Source of the DNA: Algoriphagus oliviformis
GTDB lineage: Bacteria > Bacteroidota > Bacteroidia > Cytophagales > Cyclobacteriaceae
Direction of reading: 5' to 3'
Length of the DNA stretch: 64,000 bases
Assembly (NCBI RefSeq): GCF_017254915.1
Contig: NZ_JAFKCT010000007.1
Location: 1-64,000, forward strand
The notes beneath the pieces were generated by a model. It searched no databases. It was not told where the DNA came from and saw only the letters and a program-made list of their open reading frames with translations. Made by a program: the position numbers and the translations under genes. How positions within the stretch are numbered: position 1 is the first letter of the stretch; the number at the start of each line of letters is the position of its first letter. Positions 42,577 to 51,294 of this stretch are shown here, one piece after another.

Positions 42577-43304
42577 AAACGCTATTGATTATTACCGGGC
42601 ATTCCAAGGGACTTGGGAGGGCTATCCTTGATAAGTTTCTCGCGGAGGAACATGTTGAAGTCGTCGCCGTTTCCCGTACGCTGCTCGGCTTGGAGCGGAC
42701 AAACCTCCGGGAAGTCCAGCTGGACATGGCCGATTTGGACAGCTTGGAGTCTAGGCTTCCTGATATTTTTCCAAAAGGAGACTACAGCAAACTGATCTTG
42801 ATCAACAATGCCGGATGGATAGGGGAGATCAAGCCTGTGGGAAAGCTCCAGCCAGCCGACATCGCGAAGGTAATGAATCTCAACCTGCTGGCTCCGATGA
42901 TCCTGTCGGATGGGTTTGTCAAGGCCTACTCAGGTCTCAACGCCGAAAAAATTGTTTGCAACATCAGCTCGGGAGCGGGGCACAAACCCATGCCGGGATG
43001 GAGTGAGTATTGCAGCAGCAAGGCCGGACTGGCTATGTTTTCGAGAGTGATGGCTCAGGATCTGGAGGAAAAAGGGCTTCGCGTGTTTTCGCTGGCACCC
43101 GGAGTTGTAGACACGGGCATGCAGTCCGAAATAAGGGATGCCGATCAAGTGGATTTTCCGGCTCTGGAAAAGTTCAGAAATTTCAAGCGGGAAGGAAACT
43201 TGGCCACTCCCGAGGAGGTGGCCGAAAAGGTTTTTTACCTCCTGCACCATCCTCGGCTTTTCCCAGAGGTGATTCAGGATGTGAGGAATTTCGAAGTGCC
43301 TTAA
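42573..43304 (+). CDS. Short-chain dehydrogenase/reductase (sepiapterin reductase-like)
   Basis: 243 residues from a TTG codon; no ATG fits. Cofactor-binding TGHSKGLG (residues 8-15), NNAGW, NISSGAGHKPMPGWSEYCSSKAGL (catalytic Ser, Tyr and Lys in the Y-x3-K pattern) and LAPGVVDTGMQ are the classical SDR elements. TGHSKGLG with H-S instead of G-x-x is typical of the benzil/sepiapterin reductase branch, which uses NADPH. The 3' end overlaps the convergent sixA gene by four bases. Substrate unknown. Confidence 0.9.
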   Translation: MKTLLIITGHSKGLGRAILDKFLAEEHVEVVAVSRTLLGLERTNLREVQLDMADLDSLESRLPDIFPKGDYSKLILINNAGWIGEIKPVGKLQPADIAKVMNLNLLAPMILSDGFVKAYSGLNAEKIVCNISSGAGHKPMPGWSEYCSSKAGLAMFSRVMAQDLEEKGLRVFSLAPGVVDTGMQSEIRDADQVDFPALEKFRNFKREGNLATPEEVAEKVFYLLHHPRLFPEVIQDVRNFEVP

Positions 43305-43792
43305 GAGTTCTTTTTCGGATAGTCCACAAACCAAACCTCGACGTTTTCCGGCTGCAAATCCCTCCAATTGCCGGACTTTAGAATAAAACCAAACTGGCCC
43401 GAGGTAGGCAGATTGTCAATCTCGCCGCCCAGATAGTCGATCAGGTCATTGAATCCGGGATTGTGTCCAAAGACCAGCATCGTTTTGATTTCGTCACTTT
43501 GTGAGCGGATCGCGCTGAGCAGGGTGTGTGGCGTGGCGTGGTAGAGCTTGCCGTCGGTCTTGATCTTTTCCTTCGGATAGCCCAGTTCCTTGGCGAGGAT
43601 TTTGGCGGTTTCCATCGCGCGAACCGCCGAGGAGCTGAGCATCAGGTCTATAGTCAGTCCTTTTTGCTTGAGGCGCTTGGCCATTTTTGGGGCGTCTTTT
43701 AGGCCCCTTTCGGCCAATGGACGGTCGTGATCACTCAGCGTAGGGTTATCCCAAGCGGATTTCGCATGTCTTACCAAAATTATTTTCTTCAT
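43301..43792 (-). CDS. sixA: SixA-like phosphohistidine phosphatase
   Basis: 163 residues. LVRHAKSAWDNP at the N-terminus holds the RHG-type catalytic His (Arg8, His9); SDHDRPLAERGLKDAPKMAKRL, LMLSSSAVRAMETAKIL (second Arg) and MLVFGHNPGFNDLIDYL (second His) complete the SixA histidine phosphatase core. SixA removes phosphate from phosphohistidine in signalling and PTS proteins. It is shorter than phosphoglycerate mutases, as expected. Its stop overlaps that of the convergent SDR gene. Confidence 0.9.
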   Translation of the reverse strand: MKKIILVRHAKSAWDNPTLSDHDRPLAERGLKDAPKMAKRLKQKGLTIDLMLSSSAVRAMETAKILAKELGYPKEKIKTDGKLYHATPHTLLSAIRSQSDEIKTMLVFGHNPGFNDLIDYLGGEIDNLPTSGQFGFILKSGNWRDLQPENVEVWFVDYPKKNS

Positions 43793-43880
43793 ATCGCCTG
43801 AAAAAAAACGATTATTTTGTTTTTTTCGATCAAATATTTACTTTTAAAGCACTTTCAATTACAATTTATCACAATTAATT

Positions 43881-44072
43881 ATGTTTACCGGAACAGTAAA
43901 ATTTTACAATGAAGCCAAAGGTTTCGGATTTATCGTTGATGACGAAACTCAGGGTGACGTGTTCGTGCACGCTACCGGATTAGTGGACAAAGTCGCCCAA
44001 AACGACAAAGTCACTTACGACATCAAAGATGGTAAAAAAGGACCCAACGCCATCAACGTCAAAAAGGCCTAA
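43881..44072 (+). CDS. csp: Cold-shock domain protein
   Basis: 63 residues, one OB-fold. RNP1 KGFGFIV (14-20) and RNP2 DVFVHAT (26-32) are the RNA/ssDNA-binding motifs. It should act as an RNA chaperone. The 80-base upstream leader is AT-rich and unusually T-rich, as in cold-shock mRNAs. Its terminator lies inside the 3' end of the convergent mscS coding region. Confidence 0.97.
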   Translation: MFTGTVKFYNEAKGFGFIVDDETQGDVFVHATGLVDKVAQNDKVTYDIKDGKKGPNAINVKKA

Positions 44073-44090
44073 GAAATTCAAGCGAATGTT

Positions 44091-46598
44091 TTAGTGTGAA
44101 TTATCCCCCGATTCTGTTTTTGGGGGATTTTTTTTGTCCCTGAGCCTAGCCGCCTCATCCGGTAGTCCCTTGATGTACAGGTCTCGCTTGGGGAAGGGTA
44201 TTTCTATGTCGTTTTCCTTGAAAACCTGGAAGATCGCGTTCATGACTTCGTTGCGCATTTCCAGCATCATATCCATGGATTCGATCCAGAAGAGCACCCT
44301 GAAATCCACGGAGCTTTCGTTGAAGTTTTGCATGAGTACCCTCGGCGATGGGACTTTGAGGATCCTGTCCCTTGTGAGGACCTCCTCGATCAGGGACTTG
44401 ACTTTTTGCATGTCGGAGTCATAGGCTACGCCTATGATCAGTTCGATGCGCCTTCTTTTGTCCGAGAGGGTCCAGTTGATGAGGCTTTGCGACAGCAGGT
44501 CTCCGTTGGGGATGACTACTTCCGCCCCGTCGTAGGAGAGGATCTTGCTGGCCCGGATGCCGACTTCCTTGACCTGTCCGCTGTTTTCGCCCACCTCGAT
44601 GTCATCGCCGATCTGGATAGGACGCTCAAATGCCAGGATGACGCCGGAGACCAGATTGTTGATGATGGTCTGGAGGCCAAAGCCGATGCCGACCGAGAGT
44701 GCGCCAAGGACGATGGTGACCTTGTCCAGCGGGATCTCGGCAGCCGTCGCGGCGATTACGAATCCCACGATCAGGACGCCCAAGCGGATCAGCAGGATGG
44801 AGCTTCCCAGGCGTTTGGTACGGTTGCCAGAGTATTTTTGGTCTTTGAGGGAGGCAAAATAGGCGATATTGTTTGCCAAAATGTAGGAGGCGTAGATCAG
44901 GATGCCAAAGAGCAAAATGCTGCTGAAAGTGAAACTGGTGGCGCCGAGCTTGCGCTCTTGGGACAAAAACTGGGAGACGGAATCATAGACATAGTCGCTC
45001 AACGCCAGGTTGTGCAGGAAGATGGTCACCCAGAAGAGCAGCGCCAAAAACATGAAAAAGCCCCTGATCCTGCTCTGTATTCCCTTGAAGTCTATGTAGG
45101 TGGTGAAGGCGTCCGCGTCTTTTTTGTTTTCCACGATCACATAGATGATCTCCATGATCACCTTGATGAAAAAATAAAGCGTAATCGCGTGGATGAAACC
45201 CACCACGCCGGCCACGCTGAGGATCTTTGCCAAGCTGAATCTCCCAAAGATGTTTGCGATGATGCCCAAGGTCAGAAAGACCATAGTCAGCGAGCGGAGT
45301 CGTCTCAGGAAGGACACTTCGCCCTTGTCTTCCGACTTGAACTTGCCAGGGATCTGCCACAGGAGGATCAGCGTGATGACATTGCCGATCTGGAAGTAGA
45401 TGCGCTCTTGGTAGGCGATTTCCCAATACAGGTTGCTGATGGAAAAGAAGACGAAGATCGCGACCAGTACCAGCCATTTCACAAACACGCTCAGTGAAAA
45501 GCTTTTGTGGATCAAGACCGATGAGAAAAACACCAGGATGTACATGAAAAAGGTCAGCAGGGCCACCGATCCGGTGTCAAACATGAAAAAGACCAGTGGG
45601 AGCAAAGCGACCATGACTGCCGAGAAGGGAGCTTCGGAGAGGAACTTCACCCGGGAGAGAATGACTTTTCCGTACTCCTTGTCTTCCCTGATCCGTCTCA
45701 GGGTATGGCGAACCAGCAGGTAGCTGGCGGCTAGGATGAGGATAGCCAGAAAGGAGGTGAAGAGATCCGTACGCAGCTGGCGCAGTAGGAAAAGGTAATT
45801 GAGCTGGAGGGAGTCCAGGGTGATGTGGAAGATGCTTTTGGGTGAGGGGATTTCGTAGGATTCCCAGATGAAGTTGATTTCTTTCTTGAGCAGGTTTTTT
45901 TCCAGGACAGTTCGGTTGTTTTCCACATAGCGGCGCAGCTCCATGATGCCGATGGTGATGGAGCTGAGTTTGGACTGGTACCTGGCCGCCTGCAGCTCTT
46001 GTCGGTAGATCGTGCTGTCGAGCAGGTGGATGTTGGCCTTGAGGTGGTCGATTTCTTCGGAGTAGGTGGGCAGGAGAAGGGTGTCGCGGATCTTGTAGGT
46101 GAAAAAGTCGTCTTTTTTGATCACTCCCAGCAAGCTGTCGAGGTATTGCAGACGATCCAGCCTCACCTGCACGATCTTGTCGAGCTGCTGATTGTTTTCC
46201 TCAGTGCTTTTCAGAATCCGCATCAGCGCGGTGACGTAGCGGAAGTTGAATTTCGAATTTGGGTTTTTGGTCCTGTCGCGGATAGACTCGATGGTCTGCT
46301 CCATCGTGGGGATCTCCTCTGCCAATCGTGTGGTGTCCAGTTGCTCTTGGAGCTCCAGCATGATCTCGTTGGCCTGGAGGCTGTAGGTTCTTCCCTTGTA
46401 GATGAGGTCCTCCAGCGTAGGGGCCTTGACGCTCGGGGCTTTCTCGGCTTGGATAAGTGTGGAGTCCACGAAGATGAGGCTGTCCTTGGGAGACAGCATG
46501 ATGCTGTCGGTCTTGGTCACTGCGAGGCGCTCTTGCGCAAGCGAAGGCATGAGGAGCAGGAGAAAAAAGCAGGTCAGAATCGAAAAATGATTTTTCAT
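44091..46598 (-). CDS. Large MscS-type mechanosensitive channel
   Basis: 835 residues, of the MscK/MscS-like size. Signal peptide 1-21 (ending AQ), a periplasmic helical and coiled region (about 30-260), some ten membrane helices (about 275-620), then the MscS core with the pore helix ALSVGIGFGLQTIINNLVSG, the beta domain (RPIQIGDDIEVGENSGQVKEVGIRASKIL, VVIPNGDLLSQSLINWTLSD) and a C-terminal alpha/beta region to about 800. It relieves turgor on hypo-osmotic shock. The final residues (PKTESGDNSH) are encoded by the csp terminator stem. Confidence 0.92.
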   Translation of the reverse strand: MKNHFSILTCFFLLLLMPSLAQERLAVTKTDSIMLSPKDSLIFVDSTLIQAEKAPSVKAPTLEDLIYKGRTYSLQANEIMLELQEQLDTTRLAEEIPTMEQTIESIRDRTKNPNSKFNFRYVTALMRILKSTEENNQQLDKIVQVRLDRLQYLDSLLGVIKKDDFFTYKIRDTLLLPTYSEEIDHLKANIHLLDSTIYRQELQAARYQSKLSSITIGIMELRRYVENNRTVLEKNLLKKEINFIWESYEIPSPKSIFHITLDSLQLNYLFLLRQLRTDLFTSFLAILILAASYLLVRHTLRRIREDKEYGKVILSRVKFLSEAPFSAVMVALLPLVFFMFDTGSVALLTFFMYILVFFSSVLIHKSFSLSVFVKWLVLVAIFVFFSISNLYWEIAYQERIYFQIGNVITLILLWQIPGKFKSEDKGEVSFLRRLRSLTMVFLTLGIIANIFGRFSLAKILSVAGVVGFIHAITLYFFIKVIMEIIYVIVENKKDADAFTTYIDFKGIQSRIRGFFMFLALLFWVTIFLHNLALSDYVYDSVSQFLSQERKLGATSFTFSSILLFGILIYASYILANNIAYFASLKDQKYSGNRTKRLGSSILLIRLGVLIVGFVIAATAAEIPLDKVTIVLGALSVGIGFGLQTIINNLVSGVILAFERPIQIGDDIEVGENSGQVKEVGIRASKILSYDGAEVVIPNGDLLSQSLINWTLSDKRRRIELIIGVAYDSDMQKVKSLIEEVLTRDRILKVPSPRVLMQNFNESSVDFRVLFWIESMDMMLEMRNEVMNAIFQVFKENDIEIPFPKRDLYIKGLPDEAARLRDKKNPPKTESGDNSH
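44103..44136 (+). terminator. csp terminator embedded in mscS 3' end
   Basis: ATCCCCC (44103-44109), long loop, GGGGGAT (44122-44128), then TTTTTTTT. It lies entirely inside the last codons of the opposite-strand mscS gene. Confidence 0.75.
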
Positions 46599-46808
46599 CG
46601 GATAGGGATAGGCAACTAAAATTAGGGATTATATCGAGAATAGGCGCGGTGCAAAAGGACATGATTTCACCAGCGATACTCCATGAAACAAGACAATGTG
46701 GCTGGATTCTCTGGGGTTTGGAAGAAAATCAAGACAAAAAGGCCGAAAAATGCGATTGGAACAAAATTTACAGCAGGGGTGGATGAAAACATTTAACCAC
46801 AAAAAACA

Positions 46809-47237
46809 ATGAAACTCGTGAGATACAATCACCTCGAAAACCAAACTCCAGTCACGTTCAGCTCCATGCTCGACAGGCTGTTCAACGAATCCATGGGTTC
46901 TTCCCTGAGGCAGTTTAGCCCGGCGGTGGACATCGCCGAAGACGAGAAGTCCTACGAAATCCAGCTGGCCTTGCCGGGGATGAAAAAGACCGACTTCAAG
47001 ATCGACCTAGTGGACCGCAAGCTGACGATCTCCGGAGAGCGAAAGCAGGAGGAGAAAAAAGAAGGCAAAAACTTCCACAGCATCGAGACGCAATACGGAG
47101 CCTTCAAGCGTTCCTTTTTCCTGCCAGACGACGTGTTGGAGGACAGCGTGGAGGCCAGCTACCAAGACGGATTGCTGAGCCTGGTGCTTCCCAAAAAGGA
47201 GAAGAAAACCAACAGGGCCTCCATCGAGGTCAAATAA
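46809..47237 (+). CDS. Hsp20/alpha-crystallin small heat-shock protein
   Basis: 142 residues. The alpha-crystallin domain (about 38-130) has VDIAEDEKSYEIQLALPGMKKTDFKID, RKLTISGERK and SFFLPDDVLEDSVEASYQDGLLSLVLPK, the conserved strands with A-x-x-x-G-L. It holds misfolded proteins in an ATP-independent way. It lies directly upstream of the second HtrA protease and close to a MscS channel, a stress-response neighbourhood. A stable hairpin ends the gene. Confidence 0.95.
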   Translation: MKLVRYNHLENQTPVTFSSMLDRLFNESMGSSLRQFSPAVDIAEDEKSYEIQLALPGMKKTDFKIDLVDRKLTISGERKQEEKKEGKNFHSIETQYGAFKRSFFLPDDVLEDSVEASYQDGLLSLVLPKKEKKTNRASIEVK

Positions 47238-47241
47238 TCGG

Positions 47242-47266
47242 GAAGTGGGTTCGCCCACTTCTTTTT
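47242..47266 (+). terminator. Terminator after hsp20
   Basis: GAAGTGGG (47242-47249), TTCG tetraloop, CCCACTTC (47254-47261), TTTTT. Confidence 0.9.
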
Positions 47267-47406
47267 ATTTGGGGATATCCCTGGGAAAACCCCAAAAAGC
47301 GGTTAAATCTTGTTAATTTGAAGGGTTGGATTAATCGCGGCGGTATGGAAAAGAGTCTATACTTTGAAAATTTGAATTGACAAAAATCGAAAATCAGAAA
47401 AAAATT

Positions 47407-48903
47407 ATGAGCAAAAGACAGTTCTTTCTGGGTATGCTGCTTGCCGCCATCATTGGTGGGGTAGTAGCCTTGGCGGGTGTAGGTTTTCTGATCAAACCAC
47501 AAAATGCCGGGGGCTTTGACGAAAAACAACAGGCCAGTTTTGTGAACCTCCTTTCTGGGGAGGATTTTACGATTCCCGACGGCATCAATTTCGTGGCTTC
47601 GGCGCAGGTGGTCACCCCGGCGGTGGTCCACGTCAAAAGCCAGGTTGCCTATACTTCACGCTCCGAGCGGGATCCCGTTCAGGAGTTTTTTGGATTTCCT
47701 GACCCCCGGGAGGGACAGGGTGGCCAGGGCCGTAGCATGCCCGTGAGCTCCGGCTCCGGAGTCATCATCTCCCGTGACGGATACATCGTCACCAACAATC
47801 ACGTGGTGGACGGAGCGACCAAAATCGACATTTCACTCGAAAACAATAAGCGCTACGAAGCAACTGTGATCGGCACCGACCCGACCACAGACTTGGCTTT
47901 GTTGAAAATCGAGGCCAACAACCTTCCCTTTGTGAAGTTTGGGGACTCGGACGAGACCAAGATCGGCGAATGGGTGCTGGCCGTGGGAAACCCCTTTGAC
48001 CTGAACTCCACCGTCACCGCGGGCATCATTTCCGCCAAAGCGAGGAACATTGGCATCCTGCAGGGAGTGGAAAACAACCTGCAAATCGAATCTTTCCTCC
48101 AGACTGATGCCGTGGTCAACCCCGGAAACTCCGGCGGTGCCTTGGTCAATCTGGCCGGCGAGCTGATCGGTATCAATACCGCCATCGCGACCCGTACGGG
48201 TACCTTCTCGGGATACTCTTTTGCAGTTCCCAGTACTTTGGTGAAAAAGGTCATGGATGACCTGATGAAGTATGGCGCGGTGCAGCGTGGCTTGCTTGGG
48301 GTTCAGATCCAGAATGTGAGCCCAGAATTGGCGGACTACCTCGACAAGACCTTCCCCGTGGAGCAGGGCGTGTATGTAGGTGGGGTCAATGAAAACTCCG
48401 CTGGCCAAGAGGCAGGCCTGAAAGAGGGCGACATCATCGTCTCCATCGATGGAAAGATGGTGAACAACGTGGCCAACCTCCAGGAACTCGTGGCGAGAAG
48501 AAGGCCTGGTGACAAGATTGAAGTCGAGTACATCCGCGATGGAAAGACGAACAAGGCCTCTGCGACTTTGAAGAACTTCTCCGGTGATACCAATATCGTG
48601 AAGCGGGAAGTTCCCAAAACCTTCACCTTTGAAGGGCTTCAGTTTGAAGAAGTCAAAGAGCAGGTGAAGGAGCAACTGGAAATCAGTGGCGGTGCCGTGA
48701 TCAAGATGAACGGCAACGAGAGATGGAGAAAAGCCGGAGCTAGAAACGGATTCATCATCACTTCGGTGATCTCGGACAGCGGCCGTACCCGCATCAGCAG
48801 TGCACAGGAGATGGTCGATTTCCTTGAAAAAACCAAAGGTGAGGAGATTGTCGTCTTGGGGATGTTCCCCGACGGCACGGAGTACTATTTCGAGGTTGAC
48901 TAA
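47407..48903 (+). CDS. degP: HtrA/DegP-family periplasmic serine protease (second copy)
   Basis: 498 residues from ATG 47407, chosen because MSKRQFFLGMLLAAIIGGVVALAG gives a membrane anchor; a TTG ten codons upstream is in frame. Protease domain with His132 (NNHVVD), Asp162 (TDLALLKI) and Ser242 (NPGNSGGAL); GYSFAVP is the pocket. A first PDZ (about 288-385, GLLGVQIQNVSPELADYL, VGGVNENSAGQEAGLKEGDIIVSIDG) and a second degenerate PDZ (about 410-498) follow. It is the envelope quality-control protease. The region 88-115 contains a Gly/Gln/Arg-rich loop (FPDPREGQGGQGRS), the LA-loop. Confidence 0.95.
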   Translation: MSKRQFFLGMLLAAIIGGVVALAGVGFLIKPQNAGGFDEKQQASFVNLLSGEDFTIPDGINFVASAQVVTPAVVHVKSQVAYTSRSERDPVQEFFGFPDPREGQGGQGRSMPVSSGSGVIISRDGYIVTNNHVVDGATKIDISLENNKRYEATVIGTDPTTDLALLKIEANNLPFVKFGDSDETKIGEWVLAVGNPFDLNSTVTAGIISAKARNIGILQGVENNLQIESFLQTDAVVNPGNSGGALVNLAGELIGINTAIATRTGTFSGYSFAVPSTLVKKVMDDLMKYGAVQRGLLGVQIQNVSPELADYLDKTFPVEQGVYVGGVNENSAGQEAGLKEGDIIVSIDGKMVNNVANLQELVARRRPGDKIEVEYIRDGKTNKASATLKNFSGDTNIVKREVPKTFTFEGLQFEEVKEQVKEQLEISGGAVIKMNGNERWRKAGARNGFIITSVISDSGRTRISSAQEMVDFLEKTKGEEIVVLGMFPDGTEYYFEVD

Positions 48904-48930
48904 AACCTAGCCCAAGAGCGTAAAATCTTA

Positions 48931-48960
48931 AAATAGCCGGAGTGATCCGGCTATTTTTTT
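48931..48960 (+). terminator. Terminator after degP
   Basis: AAATAGCCGGA (48931-48941), GTGA, TCCGGCTATTT (48946-48956), TTTT. Perfect 11-base stem. Confidence 0.92.
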
Positions 48961-49003
48961 GCGCGCTTTTTTCTACTTTGACGGCCCTTAAACCTAAAAT
49001 ATC

Positions 49004-50278
49004 ATGATCAAACCATTTTTATCAAGTCTGGCTTTGCTTTTGGCCGCTTGCCAGCTTTCCTTTTCCCAAACCATCACCGACCCTGGCAAAAATCCCGTGA
49101 CCGGCATCTCCCAAGAGCGGGTCGCCAAGCTGGATGCGATGCTGGAGGATGCCATGCAAAAGGAGCAGGTGCCAGGTATGGTCGCCATGGTGGTGAAAGA
49201 CGGCAAGATCGTCTACCACTCGGCCAAGGGCTTTGCGGATGTAGAATCCGGCAAGCAGATGGAAAAAAACTCCATTTTTCGCATCGCTTCGCAGACCAAA
49301 GCCATCACGTCCACAGCGGTGATGATCCTCTGGGAAGAGGGCAAAATCCGACTCGACGACCCCATCTCCAAGTACATTCCCGAGTTTAAAAACCCGCAGG
49401 TACTGGCCAATTTCCGCTATGCGGATACCACCTATACCAGCAAGCCAAGCAGCAAAGAGATCACCATTCGGCATCTGCTTACCCATACGTCTGGGCTTGG
49501 CTATGGTGTGATCGATGGGGATGAGCGTATGAAGATGATCTATCACAAGGCTGGAGTCGTGGACCTTTTCACCACCGAAAACGTGACCATAGCAGAAAGC
49601 GTAAAGCGCTTGGCCAAGCTTCCGCTCCATCACGAGCCCGGAAGCAAATACACCTACAGTGAAGGGCTGGACGTGCTCGGCTATCTGGTGGAGATCGTCA
49701 GCGGAAAGCCCTTTGACGTGTTTTTGAAGGAAAGGATCTTTGATCCGCTGGGGATGAATGACACGCGGTTTTACCTCAGTGAGGCGCAAGCGCCAAGACT
49801 GGTGACGGTGCACACGCGCAAGGAAGGCAAATGGGCTTCCTATCCGGTGACTTTCTACGATCCGGCCTATCCCAAAACCGGCGCAAAGGCCTTCTTCTCC
49901 GGCGGAGCCGGGCTCTCCAGCACCACGGAGGACTACGCCAAATTTCTCCAAATGTATCTCAATGGAGGGATCTACAACGGCAAGCGCATCCTAAGCCCGA
50001 CGACCATCCAGACCATCATGTCCAACCAGGTCGGCGATCTCTGGAACAACGACCGCTACTATGGCCTGGCCTTCGGCGTGGTCAACGACAAGGGGGTGGC
50101 CATGGGCGGAATGGGCAGCAAAGGCACCTTTGACTGGGGTGGCTACTTCAATACCCAGTACTTCGCCGATCCCCAGACCAAGGTGATCGGGCTGATTTTC
50201 AAGCAGACTTCGGGGGCGGGCAACGGGGATGAGACGGGTTGGAAGTTTCGCCAGATGGTCTTTTCGCTAGTCGAATAG
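49004..50278 (+). CDS. Serine beta-lactamase-like hydrolase (class C/esterase family)
   Basis: 424 residues with a signal peptide (1-21, LLLAACQLSFSQ; the Cys may be a lipobox). The catalytic SxxK is SQTK (Ser96-Lys99) in FRIASQTKAITSTAVM. The Tyr motif is YSE (Tyr218-Ser219-Glu220) in KYTYSEGLDVLGYLVE; the usual third residue, Asn, is Glu here. HLLTHTSGLGYG and GSKGTFDWGGYFNTQYF are further family blocks. Homologues include esterases, D-aminopeptidases and penicillin-binding-like enzymes, so this is more likely an esterase/peptidase than a resistance gene. Confidence 0.88.
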   Translation: MIKPFLSSLALLLAACQLSFSQTITDPGKNPVTGISQERVAKLDAMLEDAMQKEQVPGMVAMVVKDGKIVYHSAKGFADVESGKQMEKNSIFRIASQTKAITSTAVMILWEEGKIRLDDPISKYIPEFKNPQVLANFRYADTTYTSKPSSKEITIRHLLTHTSGLGYGVIDGDERMKMIYHKAGVVDLFTTENVTIAESVKRLAKLPLHHEPGSKYTYSEGLDVLGYLVEIVSGKPFDVFLKERIFDPLGMNDTRFYLSEAQAPRLVTVHTRKEGKWASYPVTFYDPAYPKTGAKAFFSGGAGLSSTTEDYAKFLQMYLNGGIYNGKRILSPTTIQTIMSNQVGDLWNNDRYYGLAFGVVNDKGVAMGGMGSKGTFDWGGYFNTQYFADPQTKVIGLIFKQTSGAGNGDETGWKFRQMVFSLVE

Positions 50279-50285
50279 GAAAAGG

Positions 50286-50316
50286 AAAAAGGAGGGGCTT
50301 CGGCCCCTTTTTTATT
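50286..50316 (+). terminator. Terminator after the serine hydrolase gene
   Basis: GGGGC (50294-50298), TTCG loop, GCCCC (50303-50307), T-run; A-run on the left side makes it work for the convergent HAD gene as well. Confidence 0.8.
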
Positions 50317-50968
50317 CCAACAGGGTGACTGCTTCGGTGAAATCTGCAAAGGCGGCAACGCAGCCCATCTCCATCAGTTCCCTTTTGCTGTGGGAAGTGG
50401 CGATGCCGACGACGGGTAGGCCTGCGGCCAAAGCGGAGCGGATCCCGCCCCCGGAGTCCTCAAAGGCCAGGCAAGCTTCCTTTCGCACCCCCGATTTTTC
50501 CAGAGATTTCAGGAATATCTCCGGATCGGGCTTGCCCTTCAGCACCTCATGGCCTCCGGTGATGGTCTGGAAGTAGCCTCGAATGCCCAATCCGTCCAGG
50601 GTGAAGTCTATGTTGTTTTGGTCCCCCATCGTTGCCAGATGCATGGAAATACCCCGGTTTTGAAGTTTTTGCAGAAAAAGCCCCAGCCCGCCTACTTCGG
50701 TGAGCTCGGCTTGGTAGATCTTTCGATAGGTGATTTCCTTTTCTTCCCCTAGCTCGGCTCTTTTTTCCAGCGACTTTTCATGCGGAAAAAAGCGCGCGAT
50801 CATTTCGTGGATGGTGCCGTGGTTTTGGGCGTGAAAGTCCTCCGGTCGTAGGTGGATGCCGTAGTTTCCCAAAAAACGCAGCCAAGCCTCCTGGTGAAAC
50901 GGAATGCTGTCTACCAAGGTGCCGTCCATGTCAAACAGGATCGCTTGGATGTCTTTGAAAAGGTTCAT
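50312..50968 (-). CDS. HAD-family phosphatase (beta-phosphoglucomutase-like)
   Basis: 218 residues. Motif I ILFDMDGTLVDS (Asp13, Asp15), a helical cap (about 20-90, RPEDFHAQNHGTIHEMIARFF), motif II in SMHLATMGDQ, motif III KPDPEIFLKSL (Lys) and motif IV CLAFEDSGGGIRSALAAGLPVVGI. This is the layout of subfamily IA HAD enzymes such as beta-phosphoglucomutase or sugar phosphatases. The FDMDGTLVDS loop and cap length fit a sugar-phosphate phosphatase or mutase. Substrate unknown; no sugar operon next to it. Confidence 0.9.
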   Translation of the reverse strand: MNLFKDIQAILFDMDGTLVDSIPFHQEAWLRFLGNYGIHLRPEDFHAQNHGTIHEMIARFFPHEKSLEKRAELGEEKEITYRKIYQAELTEVGGLGLFLQKLQNRGISMHLATMGDQNNIDFTLDGLGIRGYFQTITGGHEVLKGKPDPEIFLKSLEKSGVRKEACLAFEDSGGGIRSALAAGLPVVGIATSHSKRELMEMGCVAAFADFTEAVTLLE

Positions 50969-51294
50969 AGGCTAGTTGTTACATTGCTTGATAAGGGTGT
51001 ACAAAGAGCGAAATAAAAGCCTTTGGATTGTGTTTTTTGGCAAAAAGGAGAAAAATGGAAAGGTAGAGAGGGTGTTTGGTTGGTTCAAGTGCTTGGTTTT
51101 CAGTAAATTTTAGAATAGTAAAATGTGAGTATCCGCAATGTTACACGCGACACATTCCAAACAACATTCTTTTGCGGATACTCGTCCACAGTCCACAGAC
51201 GACGGTCCACGGCTAGTGGAAATACGAGCCTAAGATGATTCTGTTTGGCTACGTGCATGATTGAGGATAGTCATTTAATGAAAAGACAAAAGCA
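50969..51294. other. Intergenic region with a 12-base inverted repeat
   Basis: No gene. GAGTATCCGCAA (51127-51138) and TTGCGGATACTC (51172-51183) are a perfect inverted repeat with a 33-base spacer. It could fold in a transcript or bind a regulator. CCACAGTCCACAGACGACGG follows, a short direct repeat of the word CCACAG. Confidence 0.45.

Noticed and set aside
44328..45497. 389-residue plus-strand frame opposite mscS
   Set aside because: Shadow frame; Asp/His-rich, no domain.
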